Shown here: positions 59,136 to 64,000 of the stretch, one piece after another | Layout: each line of letters opens with the position of its first letter | Position numbering within the stretch: position 1 is the first letter of the stretch | NCBI RefSeq assembly: GCF_003369915.1 | Contig: NC_046675.1 | Coordinates: 3,472,001 to 3,536,000 of the forward strand | Direction of reading: 5' to 3' | Origin: Drosophila miranda | Taxonomy: Eukaryota; Arthropoda; Insecta; Diptera; Drosophilidae | DNA length: 64,000 bases | Position numbers and translations under genes: made by a program | The notes under the pieces: generated by a model | Databases searched by the model: none | Seen by the model: only the letters and a program-made list of their open reading frames with translations | Told to the model about the DNA's origin: nothing

Positions 59136-61129
59136 ATGGAGCAATATCTAAGTCGGCGCGAGAGTGGCTTCCGTTCGTGGGGCGATGAGAACTTTGTGAT
59201 GCGCCGCGTATATACAAGCATGAATATGTTTAACAGCTATCACGCCAACCTGCGTCCCGACGAGGCTGGACGCAACACTGGGGCGATTTTTAATCTGGAA
59301 TTCAATGCCGATGGCAACGTGCTGGTGGCCGCCACCGAGCGGAAGTGCGTCTTGGTGTTCGATGCCATCACACAGAAGGAAATCGTGAAGGTACCCGATG
59401 CCCACACTGACAGCGTCAATTGTATCAAGTGAGTATACACACAGGCATGTGGTGTCTACATATGTGCATCAAGGGGCAGGCACTACCACACACACACACA
59501 CTTCCGTTCCTAGGTTCTTCGACGATCGCCTCTTTGCCACGGGCTCTGATGATTTTACCGTCGCTCTGTGGGACTTGCGCAACATGCGCGAAAAGCTTCG
59601 TGTCTTGCATGGCCATTCCAATTGGGTGAAGAACATCGAGTACTCGTCCAAGGACAAGCTGCTCGTCAGCTCCGGCTTCGATGGCAGCATCTTCACCTGG
59701 GATATTGCCTCGCACACTGAACAGGGCCTGATCTCGCAGCGTGTGTTCCATGCCAGCGGCCTTATGAGATGCCGCATCTCCCCGACGGGCGACAAGCTGG
59801 TGTTGTGCACCAGCGGTGGCTACATCATGATCATCCATCACTTGGACTTGACCACATTGCACAAAGACCTCAGTGGCTTCAGAGTGAGTACTTGAATGGG
59901 CATTGATGGGAGACTCTTGCTGTAATCTCTTGCGCTTTCAGCCTGGCATCTATCGTCTCATGCAGTTGGGCGATCAGTACATACCACAGGCGGCCAAATA
60001 CGATCATGTGTTCTCGCGGCGCCAGAAGAAGAACCGCGTGGAGCTGGTCACAGATTTTCCGGAGCACAACGATGCCGAGATGATAATGGCCCTACAGATT
60101 CATCCGCACTGCCGCTGCATGCTGACGCGCAATGTGAGCTGCGACGAGCAGAGCGAGTGGACCTGCATACACGACATCAACGAGGAGGCCCCCACGGCTG
60201 ATGCTGAGATTGAGGAGGAGGTGCTAGAGCGAAAATTAAAAAGACGCCACCCATCCAGCACGTCCGGTCGTGCAGCCACTGTGTCCGAGACTGCTCCAGC
60301 AACGGCTCCAGAAGGAAGCGTCAGTCAAGACGGGCCTCCGACGCGTTCGACACGCCGCATCGCGCGCGGCGGCCTGCAGGTATTCCGATATAATCCAACT
60401 GCCGGCCGTGGTGGCTCCGCCGCAAACGCACGGCATCTGCATGAGCGACGAGAAAGCTTTATACCCGACATCTGGGCAGCAGAGGTAACCGTCCAAGAGC
60501 GTGCCACGCGCCAGAATCGTGGGCGTGAGGCCAACAACCAAGTGAGTGGATATAATTTTGTTTATGCCATTAGCAGTGGAGTCTTACCATTGCGTCAGGC
60601 GGCGGCGGCCAGCCAACGCCAAGCCACTGCCTCTCTACCCAGCTCCGAGGATACCAATCCAGAGAGAAGCAGCACCAGCAGCGGGGGCAGCATTGGCGTC
60701 ACCACCAACGGCACCACAGTGCGCGTCGATATCGGACGTCGTCTAGTCCCCTTTGTGGCCATGGCACCAGAACTGAACTCCAATGACCATTCCATAATGG
60801 TGAATGCCAAGAAACTCCTGTACTACGCCTCCGAGACGAACACCAAGCCGGGCTTCATCAAGGAGCCGGGCTTCTCCGCCGACGGCCGTATCATCTGCTC
60901 GCCCTACGGCAACGGCGTGCGCCTCCTGGGCTACAGCGCCGACTGTTGCGACTATCCCAGCTACAAGACTTTCGAGGAGGTCAAGCAGAGCCCGCGCCAG
61001 CTGGTGGAGCTCGCACGCATCACGGAGCACCAGGATGTAGTGCTCTGCGCCAAGTTCAGTCCCCGGGAGCCCCTCCTTGTCACGGGCTGCAATAGCGGGG
61101 AGGTGACCTGGTATCGGCCCAATCTTTAA
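59136..61129 (+). CDS. CG1523: DCAF10 homologue, WD40 substrate receptor of CUL4-DDB1 ligase
   Basis: Exons 59136-59428, 59514-59883, 59942-60541 and 60599-61129 give 597 residues. WD40 units are visible near the N-terminus (HTDSVNCIKFFDDRLFATGS...VALWDLRN and GHSNWVKNIEYSSKDKLLVS...FTWDI) and at the very C-terminus (HQDVVLCAKFSPREPLLVTG). Between them is a long, disordered Ser/Thr/Arg-rich stretch. The sequence MEQYLSRRESGFRSWG...LDFPE-type layout matches DCAF10 (CG1523 in D. melanogaster), which is thought to bring substrates to the CUL4-DDB1 ubiquitin ligase. The third intron (60542-60598) is 57 nt, in frame and stop-free, so an unspliced reading adds 19 residues. The ATG follows ATAACC and begins the conserved MEQYLSRRE. 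Confidence 0.92.
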
Positions 61130-61649
61130 GTTTTAAGTTTTTTAATATTTAATATTTTTTTTTTTAAGCATTTCACAGAATTTGAAAATTGCTTAGTTTT
61201 ATTTAATGTAGTTCTTGTGACTCCCTTCAAGAATCTCTTGTGACTCTCTTCAAGAATCACCTCTTAGAAATACATGGAAACTTGGTGGACTGGACCGATT
61301 AATAGTTAATATCTTTTATTTCGACGCATACTCGAGGAGCGGGGGGCATACACTGTATTTGTGTGTGTGTGTAGGGGTGTGTGGGTGTGGGTGAGTAAAA
61401 GAACAATCAAGATGCAACAAATTTATCAGCGCGCACATAATGAAAAGTAACTTGTTTTTTGTGAAGATAAAAATCAATTGGGTTAAAATTTAGTTCTGGA
61501 CATGCTCGATATATGGTACATAGTCGTATGTAATAGCTAAAATTGAATATAAAATTAGAGTTAGGGGATCGAAGGAGGTCAAACATCTAAACCGAGGATT
61601 GTGTGCGGGGGTGTGGTGCTCTTAGGGTTACATTTTTGAGGGACTTAGC
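61130..61649. other. Convergent spacer between the CG1523 homologue and Prp39
   Basis: The genes end 520 bases apart. TTTATT at 61315-61320 is AATAAA on the minus strand, 330 bases after the Prp39 stop, and would suit its 3' end. A (TG)n tract lies near 61360-61390. No gene is seen. Confidence 0.5.
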
Positions 61650-63685
61650 TTAGTAATAGTTGCCATAGCCGCTCCACTGGCCATAGTTGTAGTTCCCTCC
61701 GCTGTTGCCACCGGCGCTGGCACCACCACCGCCCGATCCGTAGCCCCACTGGTTGTAGAACGAGTCGTAGGACTGCTGCTGGGGCTGCTGTTGCGCCGGA
61801 TAAGCACCAACGCCGCCGCTGTTCGGCTGTCCGTAATAGCCGGAGGCCGCCAAGTTGTAGTTGTAGTTGGGGCCCCCCGCCGCTCCGGACGCACCACCGC
61901 CGTTGTTGTAGGCAGCCGCCGAGGCCGAGGATGGGCCTGGTGCAGCAGCACCGTCCTTGCTGCCCAAGGAGGTCTTGCGACTGGGACTGCTGTCGCTGGA
62001 AAAGCAAACAAAGTTATTATTAAAGAATGATCCACAATACTTTTGGCTCTCCTTACCTCTTCTTTTGCGACTCGTTGGCCTTGCTCAGTGACTGCTGGAG
62101 CGCACGCTGGGCATCTTGCAGGCCACGCGCCGTGCTGCCAAAGTCCTCGAGGAATTCCACTTTGCGCTGGGCAAAGAGCACCTTCTGCTCCGGCTCAATA
62201 TCGGCGCGAGCCATGAACTTGTCCATGATCTCCACGACCTCCTTCTCGTCCACAGTCGGCCGTTGCAGGGCCAGATCGATCATCTGGAGAGCGACTCGAG
62301 TGTTGGCCGGATCGCGTTCCAGGGCCTGTTGCAGGGCAGCTAGACCCGCATCGAGATCGTGGCAGATCTTGTTGAGAAAGCGTGCATACTTGATGGCCAG
62401 GCTGCCGGCAATGGCCTTGTTCTTTGTGCTCTCGATATAGTGCTGGTAGAGCTCGCGGCATTTATCCAAGGAGCCGCGGCGACGCTCCACATTGATGCGA
62501 CGATATGCCACCTGGAGGATATTGGGGCAGCGCTGCTCGAGACGCTGCAAAACATCGGCGGCGCCATCGAAGTTCAGCTGCAACTCCTCAAAGGCGGCCC
62601 ACATGAGATGCATACTGGGCTTGTCCGGATGATGGATGTGACAGGCGCGACGGTAGACATCGCGGATGCGCTCAACGACACTGCTTTGATCCTCCAACGA
62701 CTCCAGATAGCGGAGCATCTTCAGCCAAAACTCGTCGTACAGAGCGCAGGCGATGAGGCAGCGCTCAAACAGAACCACCACCCGCTCGCGATCACCCTTC
62801 TCGATCTCGAAGTCCAGATATTCCTTCCAGTTCTTCAGCTGGGCTCGCTCTAGGGGCTTCACATGGAAATAGGGCCGTTTGATGCCTTCCTCGAAGGACC
62901 AGCGAGCAGTGACCGCTCCGATGGTTGCCTTGTGGACCTTGCGACGCGCGGATATTACCTTATCCTTGATGACGGTCGCCTCCTCCTCGGTGAGAGTGCT
63001 AAGATCGCTGAAATCGATCTGAGACGCCGGCTTTGAAGCTGGGGGCGATGACTCGCTTTCGGTCAGATCGGTGGTACTTTCTGATTCATCGACAAGTGTT
63101 TCACTACTATCTTTTGGCGACTTACCAGCCCCGCCACTGCTTCCACTTCCACTTCCACCTCCACCTCCAGACTCTTTCTTCTCCCGCTCACCCTTCGTTG
63201 CCTCCTTGGAGCTGCTGCTGCCGCTGTCCCGCCTACTCTTCGATGAGGATTTCGACGATTTGCTGTGCAGCCGGTCGTAGAGTTCCTTGCGCAAACGTAT
63301 GATCTCCTCATGGCCAATGCAGGCGGTAATTGTCTGCTGATTGATCACATCCTGGAAACTGCAATCAAAGAAATGGGTTAATGGTTAACCACAAGGAAGC
63401 GGCTCTCACTCACTTGTCGAAGTGTGCATTGTAGCCCTGTGTGGGTATGGCCAAGAGCCTATCGTAGATCTGTATGACGCGCTGATAGCGCTTCGAGTCG
63501 CTCTCCCAGCGCACGAAGGCGTCCCAGAGCTTGTCCGAGCGGAATTCCAGGCCGCAGGCCTTCACCGCCCGCTCGTATTGGCTGCGGATGAACTGCTCCT
63601 CGTCGCTGCTCTGCTTCACGTGCGTCAGATAGTGTATCCATAGATCCACCGACAGCGGTATGGCCTCCAGTCCGCGCTCAAACAC
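61650..63685 (-). CDS. Prp39: Pre-mRNA processing factor 39 (C-terminal part; N-terminal exons outside window)
   Basis: Exons on the minus strand 63685-63414, 63358-62057 and 61995-61650 encode the last 639 residues. The visible part begins within the HAT (half-a-TPR) repeats ([38 protein letters not shown]) and continues after a charged Ser/Gly insertion ([16 protein letters not shown]...) into more HAT repeats ([42 protein letters not shown]). HAT arrays of Prp39 organise the U1 snRNP at 5' splice sites in the nucleus. The last exon is a low-complexity Gly/Tyr/Asn/Gln tail ending SGYGNYY. Upstream sequence to the window end is intron-like. The family assignment is firm; I relate it to CG1646 of D. 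melanogaster from memory. Confidence 0.9.
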
Positions 63686-64000
63686 CTACTCGATTTTTAA
63701 GCATTTTTCGGGAACAATTTTGGGTTTGATTTTTTATTTTTTGATCGATTGCAGAGGAGAAATATAGGAAATTTTGTATAGTTCATAAATCAACGGTTGT
63801 GGTAGCTGTTGGCACTTAAGGGCTATCTATCGTATCTTTTGGATGTAGATTGAATGGTGTTTCGAGCTTAGGAGCTAACTTAAGGCGACTTTAAATACAA
63901 GACACACAGACACTTTGAGCACAAAACACTTTTCCGTGTTTCCGTTTAAGATTAAGATACAAAAAAAAAAACTTCACACTGAGACTTAATAAATTTCATT
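63686..64000 (-). other. Probable Prp39 intron
   Basis: The exon starting at 63685 is preceded on the minus strand by GAGTAG, a normal acceptor. The remaining 315 bases are AT-rich with no coding frame continuing the HAT array, so this is most likely intron. Confidence 0.6.

Noticed and set aside
1..64000. tRNA, rRNA, microRNA or CRISPR-like features
   Set aside because: None could be recognised by eye on either strand; short hairpins seen were simple-repeat or AT-rich palindromes.

Overview
This is a piece of nuclear insect DNA, almost certainly from a Drosophila species. The genes are split by short GT-AG introns of about 52-85 nt, (CA)n, (ATAC)n and (CCCATA)n microsatellites are common, and the encoded proteins are recognisably fly: an octopamine beta receptor, WASp, a ZAD zinc-finger protein, and homologues of CG1523 and Prp39. 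The species cannot be fixed from the sequence alone. The gene set suggests the arm homologous to D. melanogaster 3R, but that is inference.

Layout, left to right. (1) 1-13 kb, plus strand: the 3' nine-tenths of an ELOVL fatty-acid elongase (2-1007), then two tandem paralogous 2-oxoglutarate/Fe(II) oxygenases (1891-3161 and 7533-12733). Between the oxygenases lies repeat-rich DNA with two perfect TATCGATA sites. (2) 16-23.7 kb, minus strand: the octopamine receptor Octbeta1R in seven coding exons, convergent with the second oxygenase. (3) 23.7-43.2 kb: about 19.5 kb without a convincing gene, rich in simple repeats, probably upstream regulatory or 5' UTR-intron DNA of the receptor. (4) 41.7-44.5 kb: a repeat island with a DINE-1-like element and two separated parts of a dispersed repeat that is contiguous at 3.9-4.8 kb. 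A small Cys-rich gene (43208-43777, minus) sits inside it. (5) 44.7-52.5 kb, plus: WASp with a DRE-type promoter and a 3.5 kb first intron. (6) 52.9-54.7 kb: a dead jockey-clade LINE fragment and a lone short minus-strand exon. (7) 54.7-64 kb: a compact cluster holding a ZAD/C2H2 protein (minus), head-to-head with the CG1523/DCAF10 WD40 gene (plus), which converges on the C-terminal part of Prp39 (minus, cut by the window edge).

The genes do not form one pathway. They cover lipid elongation, oxidation by a 2OG oxygenase family, octopamine signalling, Arp2/3-dependent actin nucleation, transcription, CUL4 ubiquitin ligase targeting and U1 snRNP-linked splicing. Nothing here is clearly a new biological system. 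The items most worth a second look are the split dispersed repeat with a gene inside it, the divergence between the oxygenase paralogues, the CGATA-palindrome/22-bp duplication region at 3.6-5.6 kb, the array of SUMO-type motifs in the zinc-finger protein, and several stop-free short introns.
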